Source of the DNA: an uncultured Bacilli bacterium
Lineage (GTDB): Bacteria > Bacillota_I > Bacilli_A > RF39 > UBA660
Reading direction: 5' to 3'
DNA: 23,476 bases
Assembly (NCBI GenBank): GCA_910579455.1
Contig: CAJTUT010000018.1
Span: 1-23,476 of the forward strand
The notes under the pieces are model-generated. The model searched no databases, had not been told where the DNA came from, and saw only the letters and a program-made list of their open reading frames with translations. Of the stretch, positions 15,426 through 23,396 are shown piece by piece (positions within the stretch are counted from its first letter, which is position 1; each line of letters starts with the position of its first letter). Both the position numbers and the translations under genes were made by a program.

Positions 15426-18239
15426 TTATTTTACAACGATATTCACAATTCGATCTTTAATCACTATTATTTTTACTATCGTTCCATTTTTTGTATGATT
15501 AATTACATTTTCAGCACTTAAAGCCTTTTCCTTTATTTGCTCTTCACTATCATTTTCTGTAATTTTAATTGTTGCACGAACTTTTCCATTGACTTGAACC
15601 GCAATTTCTTTTTCATCATCTTTTGTTTTATTCTCATCGTAAGTAGGCCATGGTTCAAAAGCAATCGTATCATGATGACCTAATATCTCCCATAATTCTT
15701 CAGTAATATGAGGAGCAATAGGATTTAATAGTTTTACAAATCCTAGAGCATATTCTTTTGGAAATATTTCTTCTTTATAAACGGCATTAATAAAGATCAT
15801 CATTTGACTAATGGCAGTATTAAAATTAAGTGTTTCAAAATCCTCTGTTACCTTCTTTACTGTTTGATGATAAATCTTTTCTAGTTTTTTATTTTCTTCT
15901 TCTTTGACTTTTCCTGATTCATATAGTCTATAAATTCGGTCTAAAAATTTCTGTGCACCCTCTACTCCTTGTTGATTCCATGGTTTAGAAGCTTCAAGTG
16001 GTCCCATAAACATTTCATAAAGTCTTAATGTATCTGCTCCATAGTCATGAACGATATCTAGTGGATTTACTACATACTTTGGAAATCTTTTTCCCATTTT
16101 TACTCCATTAGATCCCAAAATCATCCCTTGATGAACCAACTTTTTAAATGGTTCCTTAACAGGAGACAAGCCCTTATCATATAAATAACGATTCCAAATC
16201 CTTGCATACATTAAATGCCCAACTGCATGTTCAGGTCCTCCAATGTATAAGTCCACTGGCATCCAATGTTTTAGTAATTCTTGATTGGCAAACTCTAAAT
16301 CATTATCTGGATCAATATATCTTAAAAAGTACCAAGAAGAACCAGCCGAACCTGGCATAGTAGAAGTCTCCCTTATACCATGCATACCATCTTTGTGATA
16401 TTTCTTCCACTCCGTTGCATTCTCAAGTGGTGCTTTTCCTCCATGTCCCTTATAATCTTCTAGCTCTGGTAAAACTAGTGGAAGTTCCCCATCATCTAGA
16501 ATATGAATACTACCATCTTCTAAATAAACAACAGGCATTGGCTCTCCCCAATATCTTTGGCGAGCAAAAATCCATTCTCTCATACGATAATTGATTCGTT
16601 TTACACCAAGGTTTTTCTCCTCTAACCAAGAAATCATTTTATTAATAGCATCCTCTTTACCTAGTCCATTTAAAAATTCAGAATGAATATGGTTCCCATC
16701 TTTTATCATAGCAGCAGGATTTTCTACATATTCAAAAGTCTTCCTATGAAGCTCATCTGTTATTTCTCCTAAGATCACTTCTTCAGATACCCATTCTACT
16801 TTAAAATTTTCATCCTCATCTAAGTTTTGAGCAACTTGACTATCACTCTTTAATTTAAACAGGATGGGGGTTGCTTCAATATTAAAGTATTGATCCTTAT
16901 TATAGGCATAGTAATGATGATTGATTTTAAATCCTTCTAAAACAAATTCAAGATCTGTATACCCGGTTTCTTCTTTAATTTCACGAAGTGCACAAGTAAT
17001 TGCATCCTCCTCATCTTTCCTAGTGCCTCCTACAAATAATCTTTCCCCATTACTACCCCAGTTAATAGTTAAATATTGATCTTTTTTCTCATTATATACT
17101 ACAGCAACGATTGACTTCTTTTTCTTTTCATTTGTATGAGGTGCACCAGTTTCCTCTTCTAAAACTTGAACAATTGGAATTTCAAATTTTGTAGCAAAAT
17201 CAAAATCTCTCTCATCATGGGCTGGAACTGCCATAATCGCTCCAGTTCCATAGCTTGATAACACATAGTCAGATATATAAATAGGAATTTCTTTATTATT
17301 TACTGGATTAATTGCATAAGCACCTATAAATACTCCTGTTTTATCATGGTTTAAGTCTGTACGCTCTAATTCACTTTTTTTAGAACATTCTTCTTTATAT
17401 TCTTTTACTTCTTGTTGTTTTTCCTTTGTTGTTATTTTCTCAACAAGTTCATGTTCAGGAGAAAGCACACAATAGGTTGCCCCGAATAAGGTATCACATC
17501 TAGTAGTAAATACCTCAAACTGATAATTGGTATCTTTTACCTTAAATATTACTTCTGCTCCAATAGATTTTCCAATCCAGTTTCTCTGCATCTCTTTCGT
17601 AGATTCTGGCCAGTCTAATTCTTCTAATCCCTCTAAAAGTTTTTCTGCAAAAGCGGCTTGATCAATGACCCATTGTTTCATATTTTTACGAATAACAGGA
17701 AAACCTCCCCGCTCACTTTTCCCATCAATCACTTCATCATTTGAAAGCACTGTTCCTAATTCTTCACACCAATTGACTGGCATATCAATATATTTAGCAT
17801 ATCCATCTAAATAAAGTTGTTTAAAAATCCACTGTGTCCACTTATAAAACTTTGGATCACTTGTTTTTAAAACTCTACTCCAATCATAATCAAACCCTAA
17901 AGACTCCAATTGCTTGGTAAAGGTTTCAATATTATGATCTGTGAAACCGTTAGGATGATTTCCAGTCTTTACTGCATACTGCTCAGCGGGAAGTCCAAAA
18001 GAATCATACCCCATAGGATGAAGTACATTATATCCTTGCATCCTTTTCATTCTAGAGATTATATCTGTTGCTGTATATCCTTCTGGATGTCCTGCATGAA
18101 GTCCTACTCCTGATGGATAAGGAAACATATCCAAAGCATAAAATTTAGGTTTACTAAAATCCCAGATATCTGTTTTAAACGTTTCATTTTCCTTCCAATA
18201 TTTTCTCCATTTATCTTCTATTTTTTTAAAATTATACAT
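15426..18239 (-). CDS. leuS: Leucyl-tRNA synthetase with inserted Nudix domain
   Basis: A 937-residue class I synthetase charging tRNA-Leu. The Rossmann core has PYPSGVGLHAGH (HIGH motif, 48-51) and KMGKR at 714-718 in place of KMSKS, keeping both lysines. The CP1 editing domain is present: FTTRCDT at 244-250, GTGAIMAVPAHDERD at 331-345 with the conserved editing Asp345. About 140 residues (365-508) are inserted after the editing site and form a full Nudix domain: box G405-x5-E411-x7-R419-E420-x2-E423-E424-x-G426, the REx2EExG catalytic pattern. Normal bacterial LeuRS is about 800-860 residues; the insertion explains the excess. The tRNA-binding C-terminal domain is complete (VQVNGKVRATI). 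The gene overlaps its upstream neighbour by 8 bases, has an AAAGGA site and is under T-box control. Confidence 0.97.
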   Translation of the reverse strand: MYNFKKIEDKWRKYWKENETFKTDIWDFSKPKFYALDMFPYPSGVGLHAGHPEGYTATDIISRMKRMQGYNVLHPMGYDSFGLPAEQYAVKTGNHPNGFTDHNIETFTKQLESLGFDYDWSRVLKTSDPKFYKWTQWIFKQLYLDGYAKYIDMPVNWCEELGTVLSNDEVIDGKSERGGFPVIRKNMKQWVIDQAAFAEKLLEGLEELDWPESTKEMQRNWIGKSIGAEVIFKVKDTNYQFEVFTTRCDTLFGATYCVLSPEHELVEKITTKEKQQEVKEYKEECSKKSELERTDLNHDKTGVFIGAYAINPVNNKEIPIYISDYVLSSYGTGAIMAVPAHDERDFDFATKFEIPIVQVLEEETGAPHTNEKKKKSIVAVVYNEKKDQYLTINWGSNGERLFVGGTRKDEEDAITCALREIKEETGYTDLEFVLEGFKINHHYYAYNKDQYFNIEATPILFKLKSDSQVAQNLDEDENFKVEWVSEEVILGEITDELHRKTFEYVENPAAMIKDGNHIHSEFLNGLGKEDAINKMISWLEEKNLGVKRINYRMREWIFARQRYWGEPMPVVYLEDGSIHILDDGELPLVLPELEDYKGHGGKAPLENATEWKKYHKDGMHGIRETSTMPGSAGSSWYFLRYIDPDNDLEFANQELLKHWMPVDLYIGGPEHAVGHLMYARIWNRYLYDKGLSPVKEPFKKLVHQGMILGSNGVKMGKRFPKYVVNPLDIVHDYGADTLRLYEMFMGPLEASKPWNQQGVEGAQKFLDRIYRLYESGKVKEEENKKLEKIYHQTVKKVTEDFETLNFNTAISQMMIFINAVYKEEIFPKEYALGFVKLLNPIAPHITEELWEILGHHDTIAFEPWPTYDENKTKDDEKEIAVQVNGKVRATIKITENDSEEQIKEKALSAENVINHTKNGTIVKIIVIKDRIVNIVVK
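16716..17147 (-). other. Nudix domain insertion inside leuS
   Basis: Codons 365-508 of leuS. It begins after IPIVQVLEEETG with a beta strand SIVAVVYNEKKDQYL, continues with GERLFVGG leading into the Nudix box (16959-17027), then FNIEATPILFKLK and VEWVSEEVI as the closing strands, and returns to the synthetase at ENPAAMIKDGNHIHSEFLNGL. All catalytic-pattern residues for Mg-dependent cleavage of nucleoside diphosphate linkages are present. The frame is continuous and base composition equals that of the host gene, so it is an established part of the protein. Confidence 0.9.
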
Positions 18240-18585
18240 CTATAACCATTCCTTTCTTTTTATAATAACTTCCAATAAAATGATAACTTATAACAATGAT
18301 GGGGATAACTAGTAGTAATGCTATTACAATTTTGATAAAATAACTATCGAAAATTAATATTATTGTTACAAGAATAGAAATATCTAAAGAGCTTACTAAA
18401 GATATTATAAGTAATAGCTTTTTATAATTTATTCTTTTTATATCAACGTGATATTTATTAATTAAGTAATTGACCTCCATTGGTCTTTTTTTACTATTTT
18501 TCCTTTTTGCCTTTCTAATGATAAAAATTTGATAAATAAAAAATACAAATAAATAAGTCATTAAAAACAATATAATCTCATTCAT
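18232..18585 (-). CDS. Small membrane protein preceding leuS
   Basis: A 117-residue protein with three hydrophobic helices: about 4-22 (N-terminal anchor), 57-80 and 83-103, separated by a basic cytoplasmic-type segment (KAKRKNSKKRPMEVNYLINKYHVDIKRINYKK). The YLINKYHVDIKRINYKKL stretch looks conserved, but I know no function. It has an excellent AAGGAGGG site directly after the T-box terminator and overlaps leuS by 8 bases, so its synthesis is controlled by leucyl-tRNA charging. Confidence 0.8.
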   Translation of the reverse strand: MNEIILFLMTYLFVFFIYQIFIIRKAKRKNSKKRPMEVNYLINKYHVDIKRINYKKLLLIISLVSSLDISILVTIILIFDSYFIKIVIALLLVIPIIVISYHFIGSYYKKKGMVIDV

Positions 18586-18601
18586 ATTCCCTCCTTAAAA
18601 T

Positions 18602-18800
18602 AAAAAACGCCCCTATTAATAAGGACGAATTTTTCCGTGGTACCACCTTAATTCATATTTCTATGCACTTAAATAGAGTTAACGATCTGACCCGAAATAT
18701 TTAAAGGATAGTCAAGTTCATAATGTATTGTTATCTATTTCCCACCAATTCATAGACTCTCTTTTTAACAAATTCATTATTACTACTACTACCAATATTT
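18602..18800 (-). promoter_or_regulatory. T-box riboswitch of the leuS operon
   Basis: Minus-strand leader with the T-box elements in order: AGAGAG motif of stem I (18757-18762), GGTGGGAA distal-loop-like stretch, specifier loop GAACTTGA with CTT (18714-18716) as the likely leucine codon, the antiterminator T-box AAGGTGGTACCACGG (18635-18649), and a terminator stem CGTCCTTA...TAGGGGCG followed by six T (18602-18627). Uncharged tRNA-Leu should stabilise the antiterminator and switch on the membrane protein, leuS and the DUF2000 gene. The exact specifier register is inferred by position. Confidence 0.9.
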
Positions 18801-18813
18801 AAAATATATTCTT

Positions 18814-18842
18814 AGTATATTAAATTTATTGATATTTTTCAA
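18814..18842 (-). promoter_or_regulatory. Promoter of the T-box leuS operon
   Basis: On the minus strand TTGAAA and TATACT are spaced by exactly 17 bases, just upstream of the T-box leader. Confidence 0.7.
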
Positions 18843-18966
18843 CTTTTTTAAATAAATACAGTGAAAAAGGGTAAAAATTTTTTACAAAGAATGACAGAAA
18901 AGGCTGCATACATTTCCTTTTTTATTTGATACAATTTATCTATAAGCATAAAGGTGCTATGTAGTG

Positions 18967-19275
18967 ATGAATAAAAAGCTAGAGGAGAACTTAGAAAAGA
19001 TAAAGATTTAGTAAAAGAATTATATTCTATCATATGTATGTATCTTCCCAATTTATTAACACTGTTTGATAATCTGACTGATACTAGAAATCCAAGTTAT
19101 ATAACTTATAGTATGAAAACCATTTGTGTAACAAAACTACTTTCACTCCTTTGTAGACTACCTACTATGACTGATATTTCATCCGATAATTTTAATACCG
19201 ATGAATGTATCAATAATCTTTCTAAAATTTGTAATCAGAATTTGAAAGAGATTCCTTACTGCAATTCCATATTTT
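18967..19275 (+). pseudogene. Truncated DDE transposase remnant
   Basis: Only the N-terminal about 100 residues of a transposase remain. A start MNKKLEENLEK is followed by a frameshift near 19000, then KDLVKELYSIICMYLPN, LLTLFDNLTDTRNPSYITYS, ICVTKLLSLLCRLPTMTD, and NTDECINNLSKICNQNLKEIPYCNSI. The DxRNxSYITY and CxxxLKEIPYxxxI pattern recalls N-termini of IS4/ISNCY-like transposases of Clostridia-type genomes, from memory. The catalytic domain is absent: similarity stops near 19275 where the next gene's 3' end begins on the other strand. The 120 bases before it show no clear terminal repeat. Confidence 0.7.
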
Positions 19276-19290
19276 ATTTTTCTACTTTAC

Positions 19291-20304
19291 CTAGGATTTA
19301 CTCTTTCTATAAGTTTGGTATAAAATCATGATCCCCAATATTAAAAGAATAGCTCCTAAACAATATCCTATATATGCCGCTTTAAATGTATCCTTTACAT
19401 CTACTACCTGATTTCCACTTTTGCTTTCCTTTACCGGTATATTAATTACAGAATTCTTACCTGGTGCTTCATCTTTTACCACCTTATTTATTTCTACAAC
19501 TGCTCTAGCACCATGAGCTGCAGGACCCTCCCAACCCCACGTATAATTATAGTCAATATCTCCCTCTGTGAACATATCATATGCAATAGTATTATTATAT
19601 GTATTCATTGTCCAATAGGCATCATCTGCTGCACTATCATTACTAGTCCCTCCATAGGATGCAGATCGGGCTAAATAATTATATAGCCATACTGGGCATG
19701 TTTTTATTTTCTTAAAATAGCATCCAAACGATACTGCCTCCTGTACTGTTATCATTCTTGCTTTTGACGTTCTACTAGGAAGTGTGTAAGTATTAGTATT
19801 ACAAATCGGTTGTATACCATGTGAAGCAGGACATCCTGTCCATTTGTTCGTTTTAAATACCGTTGTTCCCATTGTATATGATTGATCCTTTACATTCGTC
19901 CATCCCGCAGTTTTCTGTTCAAGCACAGGTAATATAGTTAAAGGCCCATGAGTGGAATCATTAGATGCTGTTGAGGTACCATACCATACAGAATTATAGA
20001 TTGTATTTCTTTGAGATTGCATAGTAAGAATGTTGTTCTCATCAAACATAACATGAAATCTAACAGTTTCCTGATCGTTCACTTTATAATCTATTATGGT
20101 CCCTGCGGCACACTTTGCTTCGGAATTCTTAATATAGCAAGACGTTTCTTTACAAGTCGTCTCTGTTCCAGTTATACAATAATTATTTGCTTTTGGATCC
20201 TGATTATATGTATATGCTTTTACCACAGGAGAGGCTCCCACCTTCCCCATATAGATTATTGTAACTGCAAATAAAAGCAAAATAATATTTTTCACTTGCT
20301 TCAT
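19291..20304 (-). CDS. Cysteine-rich membrane-anchored surface protein
   Basis: A 337-residue exported protein: signal peptide at about 1-24 (hydrophobic core IILLLFAVTIIYM, likely cleavage after VGA or ASP), an ectodomain with eight cysteines (43, 51, 56, 65, 158, 168, 195, 203) suited to disulfides, and a C-terminal helix (about 308-329) with a basic tail YRKSKS. There is no LPxTG motif, so it should be membrane-anchored. Phrases such as RNTIYNSVWY, GPLTILPVLE, SKARMITVQEA, AYWTMNT and GARAVVEINK recall a large paralogous family of surface proteins in uncultured gut Bacillota, with ends resembling the GVRPVI motif of FISUMP-like modules. Host or glycan binding is possible but not shown. Transposon remnants lie on both sides. 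Confidence 0.75.
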   Translation of the reverse strand: MKQVKNIILLLFAVTIIYMGKVGASPVVKAYTYNQDPKANNYCITGTETTCKETSCYIKNSEAKCAAGTIIDYKVNDQETVRFHVMFDENNILTMQSQRNTIYNSVWYGTSTASNDSTHGPLTILPVLEQKTAGWTNVKDQSYTMGTTVFKTNKWTGCPASHGIQPICNTNTYTLPSRTSKARMITVQEAVSFGCYFKKIKTCPVWLYNYLARSASYGGTSNDSAADDAYWTMNTYNNTIAYDMFTEGDIDYNYTWGWEGPAAHGARAVVEINKVVKDEAPGKNSVINIPVKESKSGNQVVDVKDTFKAAYIGYCLGAILLILGIMILYQTYRKSKS

Positions 20305-20332
20305 TTTATCACTCCCTGTATCCTATGTTTGT

Positions 20333-20362
20333 AATATATCTATTCTTTAAACACTTTGTCAA
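20333..20362 (-). promoter_or_regulatory. Promoter of the surface protein gene
   Basis: On the minus strand a perfect TTGACA is followed after 18 bases by TATATT. A second ATTGACAAAG lies 31 bases further upstream as a direct repeat, which could be a second -35 or a binding site. GGGAG precedes the ATG. The remainder of the gap up to 20479 is AT-rich with nothing further recognised. Confidence 0.6.
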
Positions 20363-20523
20363 TAAAATGCATAATATTTTCTTTGTCAATCCCACCACTC
20401 CAAATTACCTCATACCTTATATTTAGTATAATATGAAATGAACATTTAAACAAGAAAAAATACACATAAATAAAAAGACAATTGTAGCGTTACAATTGAT
20501 GTGACACCACTAATATAGAAAAA

Positions 20524-20585
20524 AAGCAATAAATCCGATAAAATATTAATTGAAACAAAAAAATTATCGAAAGGACTTATTGCTT
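20524..20585 (+). promoter_or_regulatory. Leader hairpin covering the transposase start
   Basis: AAGCAATAA (20524-20532) pairs with TTATTGCTT (20577-20585), and CGATAA (20536-20541) pairs with TTATCG (20564-20569). The ribosome site AAAGGA falls in the inner loop and the likely TTG start (20580-20582) is in the outer stem, so initiation would be hindered in the folded RNA. Confidence 0.5.
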
Positions 20586-20789
20586 ATAACTAGTATATCA
20601 CATACTCAACGTTATATTCCACATGATTTGAATACAAAATTTTATTCCTACGAAGACTTACAAAATCAAATGAAATTTTATTTAAAACGTTCCAATAATA
20701 TCCCAATGCAAGTACTAGGTTGGATTTTTCCTATTGAGAAAAGGAATAAAATAAAGGAAGCTTATGTAAAAGCATCGCTTCCTAATTAA
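20580..20789 (+). pseudogene. Transposase with central deletion
   Basis: A 69-codon frame that fuses both ends of a helix-turn-helix/rve transposase. Residues SISHTQRYIPHDLNTKFYS are the N-terminus and KFYSYEDLQNQMKFYLKRS plus NNIPMQVLGWIFPIEKR are the C-terminus of the same family, as I remember it; the DNA-binding and DDE catalytic core of roughly 250 residues is missing. The junction lies in KFYS, which occurs at both ends of the parent protein, so the deletion probably arose by recombination between short AAATTTTAT-like repeats. The frame remains open. Start taken as TTG after AAAGGA; an upstream TTG at 20550 is possible. Confidence 0.75.
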
Positions 20790-20891
20790 TATTTTTTACG
20801 ACTCATTTAGTTGTCCCATTATTGACAACTAAACAAAGTATATAAAGACGTTTTTTGATTTTATCGAAAACTATAGAGATTGATATTGTAC

Positions 20892-23312
20892 TTAAAACTC
20901 ACTAATATACTCTAGTAATTTTAAAAATAACATCATATATTCCTTAGATAGTCCTCGTTTTCGTAATTTTCTAATAGCAATTCTTTTTCTACTGATTGTG
21001 TCTTTACCAAACATAATACTATCAATCTCTTCTTTTAGATAAGTATTAATTTTTAAATCTAGTAAGATACTTCTAATATCATCATTAATTACACGAATCG
21101 CATCAATCTCAATATCATTTCCCCTACAACTAATAGTTAATTGTCCTATTGTTGGAACCTGCTTTACTTCTACTATAAAGTCATTTACATCTACACTGGA
21201 TTTACAGGCCACTTTTTCATTATTAAAGTAAGCATTAACATCATCTGCCTGTTTTACATTTCTAAATACAACTTTATAATTTCTCTTAGTAGGAACAATA
21301 CCACTTTTCCCATCAATAGATCTAAAAATCACAGTATAGTTATTTTTTAGATAATTATAATCAATAGATGTTTTTAAATAAAATCCATCTTTATATAGTA
21401 AAGTGACTCCATCATCATCATATAAATTGTATGTATTAGAAACTCCTGGAAAGATATGTATCTCCATATCAGTTGGGATTCCAGTATTATTATAATCACT
21501 TCTATTAGAAAGTGGAATAATGCTTCCAGCATGAGCAAAAACGGGGTAATCTTCATCACGATAAAAGGATACATACTTTTTATTTCCTAAAAACTTTTTA
21601 CCTGTCTTGAAGTCATACCAGGTACCATCTGGAATAAAAAATCTATGAATCGTTCTATTCATTACAGAATCTTTTTTAGTAAGAATCGGACATACTAATA
21701 ATTGAGATCCAAAGTAATATTGATTCTTATATAGGTCATCATCGTAAGTCCATAAGTAATTATAATAAAAGGGTTGAACTAAAGGTGTACCCGACTTTGT
21801 ATAGTTATACGCCTCTGTATATAAATATGGAATTAATCTGTGTCTTAATCTAAGGTAGTCTGTTGCGATACTCTCCGTTTTGGGATCCCACAGCCATGGC
21901 TCTTTTTTATAGTATTTTCCACGTGCGGAATGAAACCTTAAAATAGGTGAGAAAACACCAAGTTCCAAATATCTAATATAAAGTTCACTTTCTTCTATAC
22001 CACCATGATTTCCCCCAACGTCAAAACTCCACCAGGAAACACCAATATTAGCAGCATTTAAATATCTCATCGGGATTTTTTTTAACTCTTCCCAAGTAAT
22101 CTCACTACTTCCTCCATAAAGAACTGGATATCTTTGTGGAGCATAAATCCCATTTCTAGCTAAAAGCATTGGCCTTTTAGCAGCATTTCTTCCTGAATCT
22201 CGATACATATAATGATTATTAAACCATAAATTTGTTAAATTAAGATTCCCATTATAATCACTCCAAAAAAAGTCCACCCCTATATTCTCTAATGGATGAA
22301 GAAATACTTTAAAGTAAATGTCCATTAATTTGGGATTCAAAGGATCAAAAGTAATAATTTTATTTCCATCAATATTTAAATACTTACAAGCCTGACTATA
22401 ATAGGCTTCATGTGGATAAATTCCCTCTTGTGGATTCACCTTTAAACTAAATCTAATTCCCTTATCATGCATTTTTTTTATTGTTTCACTAGGATTCGGA
22501 AATAGACTTTTATTAAAAGTAAAACCAGTTTTTAATCCGATATTTTTACCAACGTTTCTATAATGCCAGTCATGGTCTAATAAAATAATGGAAATCGGAA
22601 TTTTTTTCTTCTCAAATTTTTTTACTACGTTTTCTAATCTTTCATCATTATAATCGCGATTTCTACTCCACCAATTACCTAGTGCATATCTAGGAATTAA
22701 TTCTGGATATCCAGTCATTTTATAGTAGTCTAATAAGGCTTGTTTAAAATCCCTATCATACATAAATACATAAATATCCACACTACCTACTGGTCTTTCT
22801 GATAAAGTCCCATCCGTGTTTAATATTTTATTCGGCGTATCATTGATACTTGCAAAACCCTCTAACGAATAAAGTCCTCGGTTTAATATTTTATTTCCTG
22901 GAATATCAATTGATACCATATTCCCATTCATATTTCTAGCCTCGGGATGATTATAATACCAGGTTCTTTGTCGATCTTTCTCTCTAGACATTAGGGTAAT
23001 CTTTAAATTCTTCATGGGGTCGATTTTAGTTCCTGAAAAAGGTTGACGCTTCATATATGTTAATTGAAAGTATTTTGTAGTGATCTCAATAAAATTAGGG
23101 TCCTGATTTACTCTAAATTCAGGATATCCTAGATTTCTTTTTTGAATTAATTGAGTTGGTTCATCTACAAATTTTCCTTCTGGACTGAATTCTAATCTTA
23201 CTACACGTTCTGTAATAATACTAATTCTATAGTTAGTACCCTTATAGATTGCTTTACTCTCTGCTTGGGTATTTTTATAGTCTATTTCAAATTGCTTTCC
23301 AAGTGGATACAT
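20892..23312 (-). CDS. GH31-family glycosidase-like protein
   Basis: An 806-residue cytoplasmic protein (no signal peptide) of glycoside hydrolase family 31, alpha-glucosidase-like. It has the N-terminal beta domain, the barrel beginning around RYALGNWWSRNRDY, ISIILLDHDWH, the nucleophile strand VDFFWSDYNG (Asp352), then GVSWWSFDVGGNHGG and FSPILRFHSARG, and two C-terminal beta domains with YNLYDDDG. At the position of the usual acid/base Asp (W-x-GD) the sequence is LYGGSSEITW, with Ser402 instead of Asp. The last 70 residues form an added basic helical tail (SRKRIAIRKLRKRGLSKEYM). An in-frame TTG at 23321 abuts the ribosome site AAGGTG, so the ATG three codons later is chosen. It lies between two copies of one insertion sequence. 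Confidence 0.9.
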   Translation of the reverse strand: MYPLGKQFEIDYKNTQAESKAIYKGTNYRISIITERVVRLEFSPEGKFVDEPTQLIQKRNLGYPEFRVNQDPNFIEITTKYFQLTYMKRQPFSGTKIDPMKNLKITLMSREKDRQRTWYYNHPEARNMNGNMVSIDIPGNKILNRGLYSLEGFASINDTPNKILNTDGTLSERPVGSVDIYVFMYDRDFKQALLDYYKMTGYPELIPRYALGNWWSRNRDYNDERLENVVKKFEKKKIPISIILLDHDWHYRNVGKNIGLKTGFTFNKSLFPNPSETIKKMHDKGIRFSLKVNPQEGIYPHEAYYSQACKYLNIDGNKIITFDPLNPKLMDIYFKVFLHPLENIGVDFFWSDYNGNLNLTNLWFNNHYMYRDSGRNAAKRPMLLARNGIYAPQRYPVLYGGSSEITWEELKKIPMRYLNAANIGVSWWSFDVGGNHGGIEESELYIRYLELGVFSPILRFHSARGKYYKKEPWLWDPKTESIATDYLRLRHRLIPYLYTEAYNYTKSGTPLVQPFYYNYLWTYDDDLYKNQYYFGSQLLVCPILTKKDSVMNRTIHRFFIPDGTWYDFKTGKKFLGNKKYVSFYRDEDYPVFAHAGSIIPLSNRSDYNNTGIPTDMEIHIFPGVSNTYNLYDDDGVTLLYKDGFYLKTSIDYNYLKNNYTVIFRSIDGKSGIVPTKRNYKVVFRNVKQADDVNAYFNNEKVACKSSVDVNDFIVEVKQVPTIGQLTISCRGNDIEIDAIRVINDDIRSILLDLKINTYLKEEIDSIMFGKDTISRKRIAIRKLRKRGLSKEYMMLFLKLLEYISEF

Positions 23313-23341
23313 AGACAACACCTTCTTATTATTCTAGTATC

Positions 23342-23370
23342 ATAATATCATAAAAAGGGGGTATTTCCAA
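23342..23370 (-). promoter_or_regulatory. Promoter of the GH31 gene
   Basis: On the minus strand TTGGAA and TATTAT are separated by 17 bases, about 30 bases before the ATG. No catabolite-repression site is evident. Confidence 0.65.
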
Positions 23371-23396
23371 GTAAAAAGTGTTTTATTCCATAACAA

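Larger units (their letters stand above)
20480..20833 (+). mobile_element. Internally deleted insertion sequence
   Basis: The left end (20480-20532) is nearly identical to the sequence at 23397-23449 at the right edge of the window, so it is a repeated element. It holds a leader hairpin, a deleted transposase frame, and a perfect 10-bp inverted repeat near its right end: TTTAGTTGTC (20806-20815) and GACAACTAAA (20824-20833). The left end carries its own hairpin CAATTGTAGCGTTACAATTG (20479-20498). Exact right terminus and target duplication cannot be fixed. Confidence 0.7.

Noticed and set aside
19291..20304. Sortase-anchored surface protein
   Set aside because: The C-terminus has a helix and basic tail but no LPxTG-like motif before it.
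20806..20833. 10-bp hairpin as a transcription terminator for the GH31 gene or the transposase
   Set aside because: No T run follows on either strand; it fits better as a structure near the end of the insertion sequence.
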